The notes: generated by a model not told the origin, from the letters alone. Shown: positions 1-6,436, numbered from the stretch's first letter. The stretch is DNA of 6,602 nucleotides from Nitrospirota bacterium (GCA_016201805.1 JACQCB010000151.1:1-6602), one strand, 5' to 3'. Numbers and translations are program-made.

Positions 1-134
1 ATGCGTTGAAGTTTACGTTCAGCGACGGCCACGACACCGGCCTCTATTCCTATGCGTTCCTCCGCCGGGTCTGCCAGTGCGATGTCTGCGTGCCGGTCAA
101 GCCGGCGGAACCGAAGAGCCGCCGGCTGCTGTAA
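1..134 (+). CDS. DUF971 family protein, 3' fragment (5' end outside window)
   Basis: An open frame enters from the left edge (first whole codon at 3) and ends at TAA 132-134, leaving the last 43 residues. They contain FTFSDGHDTGLYSY followed by AFLRRVC and a C-x-C-x2-C cluster (Cys codons at 72, 78 and 87), then a short basic tail. The SDGH-S/T-G-x-Y-S block followed by an LR-x-x-C segment is the hallmark of DUF971, the GBBH-like N-terminal domain. That domain occurs as a small stand-alone bacterial protein and fused to Mrp/ApbC-type ATPases or to gamma-butyrobetaine hydroxylases. By analogy with the zinc site of the hydroxylase domain, the cysteines and the His of SDGH are candidate metal ligands; this is inference. 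The next gene begins 24 bases downstream on the same strand, so the two are probably co-transcribed. Function cannot be stated further because the N-terminus is missing. Confidence 0.8.
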   Translation, partial: ALKFTFSDGHDTGLYSYAFLRRVCQCDVCVPVKPAEPKSRRLL

Positions 135-148
135 GCCGGTTCTTTTAC

Positions 149-153
149 GGGAG
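149..153 (+). promoter_or_regulatory. Ribosome binding site that selects the GTG start at 159
   Basis: GGGAG lies five bases before the GTG at 159-161. There is no ATG near the start of this frame, and this is the only Shine-Dalgarno-like stretch placed to serve it. The GTG also puts the signal peptide at the very N-terminus, which supports the choice. Confidence 0.6.
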
Positions 154-158
154 CCATC

Positions 159-659
159 GTGACGGTCTTTTCAAGATCGACGGGATCAGTCGGACGCCCT
201 ACGTCGTCCGGCCTTCTTTGCGCCGTCCTGGCTCTTCTTCTGGGGGCCTGCGGTCCTCCGTTTGTCTTGCCGTCCCTGGACCATCAGAAACGAAACATTG
301 TCAACAATGAGATTCGCCTCGGCGCGCTCACCAGCAAGGCGTTTCTTGAGACCTGGGGGCCGCCGACGTATCGCTACCGTGCGCGGGTGCAGTTTTTTCC
401 GCTGGAGAATGGCAATTACCTCCCGCTATTTCGTGTGCCGCTTGGCGAGTCCCCGCAGGGCTGGGATTTGACGACGGTGTTAGAGGATGCGCTGTTCCTG
501 GCCTATGCGGACCGGGGAGAATTGCTGGGCTTTATCGATCAGCGCCTGGTCTATCGCGAACGGCTGTCCGCCGAGCAAGTCCTGGCGGTCGTGAAACAGT
601 GGAAGGACGAGGAGCAGTTTCGGACAGGACTGGAAAAAACCTTGCCCGTTCCGCAGTAG
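159..659 (+). CDS. Small secreted lipoprotein of unknown function
   Basis: The protein has 166 residues from a GTG start. Residues 1-18 are polar with Arg6 and Arg13, residues 19-30 are hydrophobic (LLCAVLALLLGA), and L28-G-A-C31 is a good lipobox, so Cys31 should be lipidated after signal peptidase II cleavage. The mature part is about 136 residues with no further membrane segment. It contains a segment reading LGALTSKAFLETWGPP (residues 54-69), then an aromatic stretch (YRYRARVQFFPL), LAYADRGELLGFIDQRLVYRE, and a charged C-terminal helix. A 'G-x-L-x5-F-x2-x-W/L-G-x-P' opening followed by a strand pair ending in 'L-x-F-x-x-x-x-L' is reminiscent of SmpA/BamE-like small lipoproteins. That is a weak pattern resemblance only, and I do not recognise the family. 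It sits between the DUF971 gene and glgA, 12 bases before the latter, so co-expression with glgA is likely but a shared role is unproven. Confidence 0.75.
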   Translation: MTVFSRSTGSVGRPTSSGLLCAVLALLLGACGPPFVLPSLDHQKRNIVNNEIRLGALTSKAFLETWGPPTYRYRARVQFFPLENGNYLPLFRVPLGESPQGWDLTTVLEDALFLAYADRGELLGFIDQRLVYRERLSAEQVLAVVKQWKDEEQFRTGLEKTLPVPQ

Positions 660-671
660 GTTGTCCGGCAG

Positions 672-2174
672 ATGACGGACTTCGGCATGGACCCACACCC
701 CCTCAACATTCTGATGGTCTCGCCTGAGGCGGTTCCCTTCGCCAAGACCGGCGGGCTCGCCGACGTTGCCGGGGCGCTGCCCCGCGAACTGGCCCGGCTG
801 GGCCATCGCGTCTGCCTCGTCATCCCGCGCTATGGCACGATCGACGGGGCTGCGCTGGGGCTCAAGGAGTGGCGGCGCCTCGCCGTTCCGACCGCGCTCG
901 GACCGATCTCCACGAGCATCGAGCAGGGGACGTTGCCTGACGGTTTGGGACGCGTGCTGGCGGTCCGGCACGATCCCTACTTCGGCCGGGCGGGGCTCTA
1001 TCAGGAAGCCGGCCGCGACTATCCCGACAACTTGGAGCGGTTTGCCTTTTTCAGCCGCGCGGTGCTGGAACTCTTGCCGATCCTGAAGGAAGAGTCTGGT
1101 TGGGTGCCGGATGTGCTCCATGCGCACGATTGGCAGACCGCCCTCAGCCTGGTGTACTTGCGGGCGCTCTACGCCGGGCCGTCGCCGCGGCACAGACTCC
1201 GGACGATGTTCACGATCCACAACATCGGCTACCAGGGGCTTTTTCCGGCGACGGACTATTGGAAGACCGGCCTGGGGACCGAACTCTTCACGCCCAAGGC
1301 GCTGGAGTTTTATGGGTCGGTGAACCTCCTGAAGGGGGGCCTCGTCTTTGCCGATTTCCTCACGACGGTGAGCCCGACCTATAGCCGCGAGATCCAGACG
1401 TCTGAGTTCGGCTTCGGTCTTGACGGGGTCCTACGCGAGAGACAGGACCGGCTGGCAGGGATCATCAACGGCATCGATGTGGATCTGTGGAATCCAACGG
1501 CCGATCCCTATGTGCCCTGCCGGTATTCGGCCTCGGACCTCTCGGGCAAAAAAGTCTGCAAGGCGGCCTTGCAGCGGGAAATGAACTTGCCGGTCCGTGC
1601 GGAGGTCCCGCTGTTGGGGATCGTCTCGCGGCTGACCGAGCAGAAGGGGCTGGACTTGGTGGCCGACATGCTGCCCGAACTGGCGACGCTCGACCTCCAG
1701 GTCGTACTCCTGGGGAACGGCGATCCCTCCGCCGAAGCCCGGTTCCGTGCGATCCACGCGCAGTTTCACCGGAGGATCGGTTTGTCCATCGGATTCGATG
1801 AAGGGCTGGCCCATCGAATCGAAGCCGGGGCCGACATGTTCCTGATGCCGTCCCGCTACGAACCCTGTGGCCTGAGCCAGCTCTACAGCTTGCGATACGG
1901 GACCGTGCCGATCGTGAGGCGGACCGGGGGGCTCGCCGATACGGTGGTGCCCTATTCGCCTCAGGCTATCAGAGAGGGGCGTGCCACCGGCTTTCTGTTC
2001 GGCGAGGCCACCAAGGACGTGCTGCTGACGACCGTCCTTCTGGCGCTGCGAGTCTATGCGGAAGGGGAGGAGTGGAAGGCGCTGATCCAAGCCGGCATGG
2101 GCACGGACGTTTCCTGGGCCAAGTCTGCCCGTGCTTACGTGGAGCTGTACCGTAAGATACTGGAGCTTCGGTAG
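672..2174 (+). CDS. glgA: Glycogen synthase (ADP-glucose type, GT5 family)
   Basis: GlgA transfers glucose from ADP-glucose to the non-reducing end of an alpha-1,4-glucan in the cytoplasm. At 500 residues it is slightly longer than the E. coli enzyme (477). The GT5 domain starts with NILMVSPEAVPFAKTGGLADV, whose KTGGLADV motif (residues 25-32) binds the nucleotide sugar. HAHDWQTAL (150-158) carries the catalytic-site His152, and TIHNIGYQG follows. NGIDVDLWNP marks the linker to the second GT-B domain, which has SRLTEQKGLDL with Arg320 and Lys325 for the diphosphate. PSRYEPCGLSQLY has the conserved Glu397, and RTGGLADTV follows. No key residue is missing. The start at ATG 672 gives an 11-residue lead before NILMVSP; ATG 687 is an alternative, and neither has a strong ribosome binding site (AGTAGG overlaps the preceding stop). 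The gene is last in the plus-strand cluster and converges with the helicase gene after 22 bases. Its ADP-glucose supplier, glgC, lies on the opposite strand about 3 kb away. Confidence 0.97.
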   Translation: MTDFGMDPHPLNILMVSPEAVPFAKTGGLADVAGALPRELARLGHRVCLVIPRYGTIDGAALGLKEWRRLAVPTALGPISTSIEQGTLPDGLGRVLAVRHDPYFGRAGLYQEAGRDYPDNLERFAFFSRAVLELLPILKEESGWVPDVLHAHDWQTALSLVYLRALYAGPSPRHRLRTMFTIHNIGYQGLFPATDYWKTGLGTELFTPKALEFYGSVNLLKGGLVFADFLTTVSPTYSREIQTSEFGFGLDGVLRERQDRLAGIINGIDVDLWNPTADPYVPCRYSASDLSGKKVCKAALQREMNLPVRAEVPLLGIVSRLTEQKGLDLVADMLPELATLDLQVVLLGNGDPSAEARFRAIHAQFHRRIGLSIGFDEGLAHRIEAGADMFLMPSRYEPCGLSQLYSLRYGTVPIVRRTGGLADTVVPYSPQAIREGRATGFLFGEATKDVLLTTVLLALRVYAEGEEWKALIQAGMGTDVSWAKSARAYVELYRKILELR

Positions 2175-2196
2175 GCGTTCGGTTGCCGTGCGACGG

Positions 2197-3255
2197 TCAT
2201 CGGTTGGGGCGCAGGGTCTCTTCCTCGTACTGGGCGAAAAGGCGCTTGGCTTCGGGATGTAAGGGCGTTCCGCCTCCGTGGGGAATGCCCACCGAGCGAA
2301 AGAGGGGCGTCAGTTTTCCGTTCGGATGGAGATAGCCGGCGCGTAAGGGGACGGACCGGCGGTGGTGCCGGATGAGGTGGCAAGGCGTCGGCCTGATGCT
2401 AGTCAGCCAATCGGCGATGTCCTGGGGATTGCCGATGGACGCGGAGAGCAGCAACAGTTTCGCCTGGGCCGGACAGAAGATGATCGTTTCTTCCCAGACC
2501 ACCCCCCGCTCTGGATCAGCGATGTATTGAGACTCGTCCATGATGACGAGACCGAGGGTGTCCAGCCTCACGTCGATTTCACCGCCCGCCGCATCGTAGA
2601 GCAGGTTCCGCAGGATTTCCGTGGTCATGATCAAGAGCGGGGCCTGCGGATTGTCCTGCCGATCGCCGGTCAGAATGCCCACGCGGTCCGCTCCGAACAG
2701 GCGGGAAAACTCCGTGAACTTCGTATTCGACAGCGCCTTGAGGGGGGAGGTGTAGATTACGGTGCGCTCCGCCTCGATGGCCCGCCTCGTGGCCTCAATC
2801 GCCACGTAGGTTTTTCCGCTGCCGGTGGGGACGCTAACGATCACATCCGTCGTGGCCAGGGATGTAAGGGCGTCCTCCTGCCACGCATCGGGGACAAAGG
2901 GCTTGGGCTCGGGGACTCCCATTCCATCCAGAAAGGCGGTGAGATCAACCGGCGGTTCGGCCGGTTCGGCCTCCGCCTGGTTCGTCGGCGGTTTTGCGCC
3001 TTGACGGGGCCGTGGGGCGGTAGACTCTGGCGCCGCCTTCCGGCGTGGAGGCGGTGGCGGTGGCGGACTCTCCTGCATCAACGCCTGCAGGTCCGATTCC
3101 AACCCGGCCCGGTTTTCGCTGGAGTGTTGGAGCAACGTTTCAATCAGTCGGCGCTTCCCCAGCCGGAAGTGCTGGTGGATGCGGCCTCGCGCAAGCCGGT
3201 GCAGCCGTGAAACCGGCTGTTCGGCCAACAGTTTTTCGAGTTCTTCAGTGGTCAT
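2197..3255 (-). CDS. Ski2-like helicase, N-terminal half only (RecA1 domain)
   Basis: This 352-residue protein holds only the first RecA-like domain of a superfamily 2 Ski2/Mtr4/HelY-type helicase. Visible motifs are Gln126 (WQEDAL, Q-like motif), motif I SVPTGSGKT (141-149, Lys148), motif Ia YTSPLKALSNTKF, motif Ib GILTGDRQ and IMTTEILRNLLY, motif II D240-E-S-Q, the family-typical RGVVWEETI after it, and motif III S271-A-S. It ends after HHRRSVPLRAGYLHPNGKLTPL plus a short tail, where a complete helicase would continue into RecA2. Motifs IV-VI are absent and are found in the gene immediately upstream. Motif II is usually DEVH and motif III SAT in this family, so DESQ and SAS are departures. 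Residues 1-45 are basic and helical, ending in LGKRRLIETLLQ, loosely like a Rho_N/SAP-type helix-extension-helix. Residues 61-105 are low complexity with seven prolines (64-70). The ATG at 3255 is the only usable start below an in-frame TGA at 3319-3321, and the ribosome binding site is poor. I take it to pair with the RecA2 protein; a degenerating fragment is the alternative. Confidence 0.88.
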   Translation of the reverse strand: MTTEELEKLLAEQPVSRLHRLARGRIHQHFRLGKRRLIETLLQHSSENRAGLESDLQALMQESPPPPPPPRRKAAPESTAPRPRQGAKPPTNQAEAEPAEPPVDLTAFLDGMGVPEPKPFVPDAWQEDALTSLATTDVIVSVPTGSGKTYVAIEATRRAIEAERTVIYTSPLKALSNTKFTEFSRLFGADRVGILTGDRQDNPQAPLLIMTTEILRNLLYDAAGGEIDVRLDTLGLVIMDESQYIADPERGVVWEETIIFCPAQAKLLLLSASIGNPQDIADWLTSIRPTPCHLIRHHRRSVPLRAGYLHPNGKLTPLFRSVGIPHGGGTPLHPEAKRLFAQYEEETLRPNR

Positions 3256-3262
3256 AAACTCA

Positions 3263-3353
3263 GTGATGCGTGACAGGTGACGCGTGACGGGTGAAAGAGG
3301 GCCGATTTCCGATTGTCTTCAAAACTCGTCACTTGTCACCTGTTACTCGTTAC
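3263..3353. repeat. Inverted repeat made of GTGACNN heptamers (REP-like hairpin)
   Basis: The left arm, 3263-3292, reads as four successive 7-base units plus two bases of a fifth: GTGATGC, GTGACAG, GTGACGC, GTGACGG. The right arm, 3324-3353, is its imperfect reverse complement (GTAACGA, GTAACAG, GTGACAA, GTGACGA on the other strand), with 23 of 30 positions matching. The 31-base centre (3293-3323) is not repetitive. The element fills almost all of the gap between the two helicase genes. Its right arm overlaps the TAA stop (3350-3352) of the upstream gene, and its left arm ends 8 bases before the start of the downstream gene. The form is that of an intergenic REP/MITE-like element and it could fold in RNA. 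There is no U-tract, so it is not called as a Rho-independent terminator. Confidence 0.75.
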
Positions 3354-5206
3354 GGTAATTCTTCAAGAACGCCGCGCCGCAAATTCTTGATGGCTTTGCC
3401 GGCCGTGTCCGCCAGCCCCGGATGGGTGTTGCGTAACTGGTGAATTTGCGACAGGTACTCGAGCGTCCTTGCCAGGAGTCGGTAAATATCGCCCTCCGCC
3501 ATCGTCGTGGTGCGGCAGAGGCCGATCCACGTGAGGGTGGGCTCGCCGATCCAGCGTTCGGCCAGGGCGGCCACGTCGGCGCGCAGCAGGGGCGGGTCTT
3601 CGTGCGGCGCCAGCGATTCGGCCAGTTGACGGACTTGCCGCAGCAGCGAGGCCAGGCCGGGACTGATGCGGGGGAAGGCGCCGGGCCGGTCGTCGTCATG
3701 CGAGAGGGTGGCCATGATGCCGGCCAGGATTTGCGGTTCAATGCCGCTGAAGGCGTCGGCGCGGATCAGTTCGGTGATGAGCAGCGAATGGTCGATGCGA
3801 ATCAGCCGCGCCCATTCTCCCTCGCTGGTGAGATGGCAGGTCGGCGTGAGGTAGCCGAATTGCTGGAGCACCTCGGCGCGATTTTGAAACCGATGCCAGA
3901 GTCCGGTGCGGAGCGCTTGGATGGCCTTGGTGTGGCGGTGGACATCCTGGCGAATGCGCAAGGCGCCGGCGTGGTCCTTCTGACAGGCCGAGCGCGAGGG
4001 GCAGGTGGGACAGGGGAACTCATCGGTCAAGGTCTGGACGATCTCGCCTTCTTCGTCCTCCTCCTGCACCAGGATCGGAAGGGCCGGCATCCGGACGGGG
4101 AGATCCGAGGCTTGCCGGGCCAGGTCCTCCAGGCTTGCGGGCGTCACCCAGGGATAGACGGGAGCTTCGGCCACGTCGAACGTGCGGTCGAATACTTGCG
4201 TGACGGCGTCGGCGGGACTCTCGGTGACGGCGCCGCCCGGGCGCAGCACGGTGATCGTCGGGCTCCGCTGCCCCTTGCTTCGGTATTGCCGCAGGACGAT
4301 TCCCCGTCCTTTCGGCAGCCCGACGACGCGGCCTGGAGTCAGGAAGTGGAGGCGCGCGGCCAGCTCGGGCGGCTCGCGCCGCTTGACTTGCACGCGGTGA
4401 GCCTTTTGCTTTCTGGCATGGTCGAAGGTTTGCCATTGCGTGATCCAGTCCGTACAGACGCGGGGGCCGTAGGGCTTCATCTGCACGTGCAATTGATCCA
4501 GCTTGCTCTCCAGAGTTTCGGCGCGCCGGTTGAGCTGGAACTGCGCGAAGCTTCGCGCCAGGATCGCCTGGATCTGATCCAGCGGATGGGCCTTGAGCAG
4601 GTTCAAGACCATGGGGTAGGAGATGACGAACTGGCTGTCGATCGGCTCCGGTTGGCCGGTGAGGCCTTTGGTGAGCACGCTCAAGTCGATGTAGGGGGAA
4701 GGGGTGACGACGGCGAAGCCGACCAGGTCCTTGCCCCGCCGTCCGGCCCGTCCGGCGAGTTGTTGAATCTCTCCGACCGTCAGATCGGTGAAGTCCCTGG
4801 ATTTGCGGACGCTGGACTGGGTCACCACCACGGTGCGGGCGGGAAAGTCCACGCCGGCAGCCAAGGTGGTGGTCGCGAAGACCGCGTCCAGGCAGCCTTG
4901 CCGCATGAGTTCTTCGATGGCGATCTTCCAGGAGGGCAAGTGCCCGGCATGGTGCGCCGCCACACCGACCCGCTGGACGACCGGCATGAGCGGGTGCTCG
5001 GCGATGCTGGGATATTGCTGGACCAACTGCTCGAAGACCGACACGATGGCGTCCTGACGCGCGGGCGGCAAGGTGGTTTGACTGCGCTCGAAGGCCTGCA
5101 TGGCATCGTCGCAGGCGCGGCGTGACGTCAAGAAGACGATGGCCGGGGTCAAATGTTTGTGGCGGAGGGCTCCGATCAGGTCAACCGGATGAATCGAGGG
5201 GGGCAT
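3350..5206 (-). CDS. Ski2-like helicase, C-terminal half (RecA2, winged helix, DSHCT)
   Basis: This 618-residue protein begins directly in the second RecA-like domain of a Ski2/Mtr4/HelY-type helicase. Motif IV is PAIVFLTSRRACD (21-33), followed by VGVAAHHAGHLP (80-91), motif V ATTTLAAGVDFPARTVV (111-127) and motif VI QLAGRAGRRG (149-158). SQFVISYPMVLNLLKAHPL (191-209) and SFAQFQLNRR mark the winged-helix region. A beta-rich insert around 285-325 (FLTPGRVVGLPKGRGIVL) resembles the SH3/KOW-like part of the family's insertion. C399-x2-C402-x5-C408-x3-H412 is a candidate zinc site. Residues from about 435 form a DSHCT domain: GYLTP, LTSEGEWARLIRI, LITELIRADAFSGI, and AEGDIYRLLARTLEYLSQI near the end. 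There is no Walker A or DExH motif, so it cannot hydrolyse ATP alone. The start is well fixed: an in-frame TGA at 5213-5215 excludes any upstream RecA1 extension. It overlaps the glgC end by 26 bases, which suggests translational coupling, and the RecA1 half follows downstream. Confidence 0.92.
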   Translation of the reverse strand: MPPSIHPVDLIGALRHKHLTPAIVFLTSRRACDDAMQAFERSQTTLPPARQDAIVSVFEQLVQQYPSIAEHPLMPVVQRVGVAAHHAGHLPSWKIAIEELMRQGCLDAVFATTTLAAGVDFPARTVVVTQSSVRKSRDFTDLTVGEIQQLAGRAGRRGKDLVGFAVVTPSPYIDLSVLTKGLTGQPEPIDSQFVISYPMVLNLLKAHPLDQIQAILARSFAQFQLNRRAETLESKLDQLHVQMKPYGPRVCTDWITQWQTFDHARKQKAHRVQVKRREPPELAARLHFLTPGRVVGLPKGRGIVLRQYRSKGQRSPTITVLRPGGAVTESPADAVTQVFDRTFDVAEAPVYPWVTPASLEDLARQASDLPVRMPALPILVQEEDEEGEIVQTLTDEFPCPTCPSRSACQKDHAGALRIRQDVHRHTKAIQALRTGLWHRFQNRAEVLQQFGYLTPTCHLTSEGEWARLIRIDHSLLITELIRADAFSGIEPQILAGIMATLSHDDDRPGAFPRISPGLASLLRQVRQLAESLAPHEDPPLLRADVAALAERWIGEPTLTWIGLCRTTTMAEGDIYRLLARTLEYLSQIHQLRNTHPGLADTAGKAIKNLRRGVLEELP

Positions 5207-6419
5207 GCAGTTTCATTCCCTTGGAAATGGCCACGAGGCCGGATTCGGTCACCGTGAAGCGTCGGCGGTCGGCCTCGTGGTCGTAGCCGATCTCGGTCTT
5301 CGGCGGGATGACGACGTCTTTGTCGATGATCGCGCGTCTGATCCTGGCATGGTCGCCGATCTCCACGTTTTCCATCACGATGGACTCCCGGACCTCGGCA
5401 TGGTCCTGGACACGTACGTTGGGGGAGAGGACGGAATTCTGCACCCGGCCGCCGGAGATGATGCACCCGCCGCAGACGATGGAGTCTAGGGCCACGCCCA
5501 TCCGGCCGCCGTCGAAGTCCTGGGCGAAGACGAATTTCGCCGGGGGAAATTGTCCCTGGTAGGTGCGGATCGGCCAGTTCTGGTCGTAGAGGTTGAACAA
5601 GGGGTCCACCGCCACCAGGTCCATATTGGCTTCCCAATAGGCGTCCAGCGTCCCGATGTCGCGCCAGTACTTGACCGCTTTTTTGTTCGCGTCCTGGAAC
5701 TTGAAGGCATAGACACGGCTTTGTTGGATCATGCTGGGGATGATATTCCGCCCGAAATCATGCGGGGAATCATGGCCGGCGTCTTCCATGAGATGTTGCC
5801 GGAGCACATCCGTGCGAAACAGGTAAATGCCCATCGAGACGAAGGCATGGGCGGGGTCGCTGGGGATCGGGGCCGGCTGTGCGGGCTTCTCGTCAAAGCG
5901 CAGGATGCGGCACTCTTCGTCCACCCCGATGACGCCGAACCGACTGGCGTCTTCCAGCGGCAGCTCGAGGGCGCCCACCACGGCGTCGGCCTGCTTGGCG
6001 ATGAGGAAATCGTACATGTCGGCGTAGTTCATCTTGTAGATGTGGTCGCCGGCCAGGATCAGGACGAACTCCGGCTGTTCGTTATCCACCAGGAACAGAT
6101 TTTGATAAACTGCATCGGCCGTGCCTTTATACCAGTCCTCGCTGATCCGCTGTTGCGGCGGGATGGAGGCGATGAACTCGCCGAGCTCGGGGTTCAGCAT
6201 GTTCCAGGCGGTGCGGATGTGGCGGTCCAACGAATGGGATTTGTACTGGATCAGGACCGCGACCTGCCGGAGCCCCGAGTTGAGGCAGTTGCTGAGGGTA
6301 AAGTCGATGATGCGGTACTTGCCGCCGAATGGGACGGCCGGCTTGGCGCGGTGAATCGTGAGCGGGTACAGCCGTTCCCCCTTGCCGCCGGCTAGAACCA
6401 TGGTCAGGACCTTACGCAT
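5181..6419 (-). CDS. glgC: Glucose-1-phosphate adenylyltransferase (ADP-glucose pyrophosphorylase)
   Basis: GlgC makes ADP-glucose from ATP and glucose-1-phosphate, the committed step of bacterial glycogen synthesis, in the cytoplasm. From the ATG at 6417-6419 it has 412 residues (E. coli enzyme 431). It opens with VLAGGKGERLYPLT (8-21), the nucleotide-binding loop, then RAKPAVPFGGKYRIIDF; Lys34 corresponds to the activator-site lysine of E. coli GlgC. KGTADAVYQNL (98-108), LAGDHIYKMNY with metal-site Asp125, FDEKP with Lys178 (glucose-1-phosphate binding), SMGIYLF and YWRDIGTLDAYWEANMDL (251-268) follow. The C-terminal third has hexapeptide-like strands of a left-handed beta-helix (VCGGCIISGG, NVEIGDHARI). 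The frame stays open to a GTG at 6509, but the extra 30 residues resemble nothing in the family and MRKVLTMVLAGG is the usual start. There is no ribosome binding site before this ATG; see the promoter entry. It leads a minus-strand cluster with the helicase halves. Confidence 0.96.
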   Translation of the reverse strand: MRKVLTMVLAGGKGERLYPLTIHRAKPAVPFGGKYRIIDFTLSNCLNSGLRQVAVLIQYKSHSLDRHIRTAWNMLNPELGEFIASIPPQQRISEDWYKGTADAVYQNLFLVDNEQPEFVLILAGDHIYKMNYADMYDFLIAKQADAVVGALELPLEDASRFGVIGVDEECRILRFDEKPAQPAPIPSDPAHAFVSMGIYLFRTDVLRQHLMEDAGHDSPHDFGRNIIPSMIQQSRVYAFKFQDANKKAVKYWRDIGTLDAYWEANMDLVAVDPLFNLYDQNWPIRTYQGQFPPAKFVFAQDFDGGRMGVALDSIVCGGCIISGGRVQNSVLSPNVRVQDHAEVRESIVMENVEIGDHARIRRAIIDKDVVIPPKTEIGYDHEADRRRFTVTESGLVAISKGMKLHAPLDSSG

Positions 6420-6427
6420 AATGCTGA

Positions 6428-6436
6428 ATTGTAACA
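6428..6436 (-). promoter_or_regulatory. Extended -10 promoter candidate for glgC
   Basis: On the minus strand TGTTACAAT matches the extended -10 form TGnTATAAT at all but one fixed position. The -35 region is poor (TTTCTA at a 17-base spacing), as is common for extended -10 promoters. Only 8 bases separate the hexamer from the ATG at 6419, so transcription would begin within a few bases of the start codon. That fits the lack of a Shine-Dalgarno sequence there. Inferred from sequence only. Confidence 0.45.

Noticed and set aside
480..1220. A 246-codon minus-strand frame across the lipoprotein and glgA
   Set aside because: It spans the ends of two supported plus-strand genes and its translation has no recognisable features.
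2181..2200. Possible terminator between glgA and the RecA1 gene (CCGT/ACGG stem)
   Set aside because: Only four base pairs and no T-run on either strand.
2362..3210. A 282-codon plus-strand frame opposite the RecA1 helicase gene
   Set aside because: Antisense shadow: the opposite strand has helicase motifs in order, and this translation shows no domain.
3440..5125. A 561-codon open frame on the plus strand opposite the RecA2 helicase gene
   Set aside because: It is the mirror of a strongly supported gene in GC-rich DNA, where antisense frames stay open by chance. Its translation is rich in Gly, Asp, Gln, Arg and His with no recognisable motif, and it has no plausible ribosome binding site context.
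2197..5206. Helicase as a simple frameshifted pseudogene
   Set aside because: A frameshift would leave RecA1 upstream of RecA2. Here the order is reversed, each frame has its own start and stop, and all motif positions are present across the pair.
5550..6395. A 281-codon plus-strand frame opposite glgC
   Set aside because: Antisense shadow of a fully conserved GlgC; no motif and no upstream signals.
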